Positions 63,519-64,000 of a stretch of DNA of 64,000 bases are shown here, piece by piece. This stretch comes from Portulaca oleracea. Taxonomy: Eukaryota > Streptophyta > Magnoliopsida > Caryophyllales > Portulacaceae. The stretch's first letter is position 1; each line of letters starts with the position of its first letter. Where the stretch lies: NCBI GenBank assembly GCA_029582165.1, contig CM055872.1, forward strand, positions 33,878,261 through 33,942,260. The letters run 5' to 3'. Both the position numbers and the translations under genes were made by a program. The notes below the pieces were generated by a model that saw only the letters and a program-made list of their open reading frames with translations, ran no database searches and was not told the origin of the DNA.

Positions 63519-64000
63519 ATGGCTTTCGAGAAGAAGCTCGCTACTTGGATGAGCACCTTGTCTAGAGAAGAGAAGAAAGAGCTCGGGAGGTATAATCTGA
63601 CAAGATTACTGAGCCTCAAGCAAGTGAGAGTCAACCATGACTTCCTCCGAGCGGGAAGGGCCTTTTGGGATCCTAAGATGCACGTTTTCCGCTTTTCCTT
63701 GAAGGAGTTATGTCCGCTTCCTTAAGAGTGGCCATCTATTCTCGGGACGAATCACTTCGTACGGCTGATGTCACCTCCCACATCTGCTGATGACGTCAAA
63801 CAATACAAGGAGTTGCTATGCCTTCCGTCCCGGGTTATACGAAGTGCACTTTTCGGCGATAAGGTACATTTCCAAACTATCGTCGAATACTTTCAGTCTC
63901 CTGATACGTTAGAATATGGTCCGGTGATACGAATGCGAGCCCTCGTATTTTGTCTCCTTGGAGAATTCTGCTACTACCATGGTGGGCGAAGAACCGGGCC
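63519..64000 (+). pseudogene. Second antisense ORF of element F, partial
   Basis: Starts MAFEKKLATWMSTLSREEKK; an upstream in-frame ATG is at 63465. It reads to FRFSLKELCPLP, has one stop (63723), and continues in the same frame with EWPSILGTNHFV, VIRSALFGDKVHF and RMRALVFCLLGEFCYYHGG to the edge. This resembles uncharacterised plant proteins of a type often found inside retroelements (I think of the DUF7745 group, not certain). Truncated by the window edge. Confidence 0.6.

Larger units (their letters stand above)
52135..64000 (-). mobile_element. Tat-type Ty3/gypsy element F, minus strand, runs off right edge
   Basis: Its 3' LTR (52135-53792) abuts the broken Athila env-position ORF; the presumed target site is GCGTT (52130-52134). 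Next, on the element's own strand, is the polypurine tract CAAAGTGGGGGCTCTC (about 53793-53808). Tandem-repeat-rich 3' DNA follows, then ORFs on the opposite (plus) strand. Element G is inserted at 54389-58594. gag-pol should lie beyond 64000. Antisense ORFs and a repeat-rich 3' UTR are known in Tat-lineage elements. Confidence 0.78.

Overview
This window looks like nuclear DNA of a flowering plant, most likely a eudicot. The evidence is a spliced mitochondrial EF-Tu gene with GT..AG introns, Stowaway-type MITEs in its introns, and long nested LTR retrotransposons of the Ty3/gypsy class with plant-type primer sites. I cannot name the species. No tRNA, rRNA or CRISPR array was seen.

Layout. 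(1) 1-7.3 kb: minus-strand gene for mitochondrial elongation factor Tu. Eleven exons are visible; the last exon lies off the left edge. Its 2.6-kb fourth intron is full of small DNA transposons. (2) 7.3-16.3 kb: AT-rich intergenic DNA with a 115-bp tandem duplication, exon-like pieces, weak signs of another spliced minus-strand gene (about 9.5-13.3 kb), a 1-kb inverted-repeat element sitting inside a (TTA)n microsatellite, and an approximately 150-bp tandem array. (3) 16.3-25.3 kb: a Ty3/gypsy element (TSD GTAAA) whose left LTR is split by a second, minus-strand Ty3/gypsy element (TSD GGAGG). Neither has a complete pol. (4) 26.0-29.3 kb: a 5'-truncated LINE on the minus strand, then a 38-bp minisatellite, a polypurine tract and the 3' LTR of a plus-strand Tat-type element. 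(5) 29.3-35.3 kb: unresolved retroelement leader DNA with degenerate tandem repeats, plus a GATC-rich transposon with an 8-bp target duplication. (6) 35.3-52.1 kb: an Athila-type element with 5' LTR, gag, PR, RT, RNase H, INT and an env-position ORF. Its pol is split by a second Athila-type element at 40.1-48.1 kb that carries only gag and protease. (7) 52.1-64 kb: a minus-strand Tat-type element inserted in the Athila env-position ORF. It carries plus-strand (antisense) ORFs, one with a plant-mobile-domain (PMD) protein. A young gag-protease-only element (54.4-58.6 kb, TSD CTTGG) is inserted in its 3' region.

The only clearly functional host gene is the EF-Tu gene. The rest is a stack of at least four insertion levels. 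Two patterns stand out. First, five LTR types each have their own short inverted-repeat motif, repeated several times just upstream of the TATA box; two homologous Tat LTRs carry entirely different motifs, and one Tat motif recurs beside the internal antisense-ORF promoters. Second, four elements in the window keep gag and protease but lack a usable RT/RNase H/integrase.
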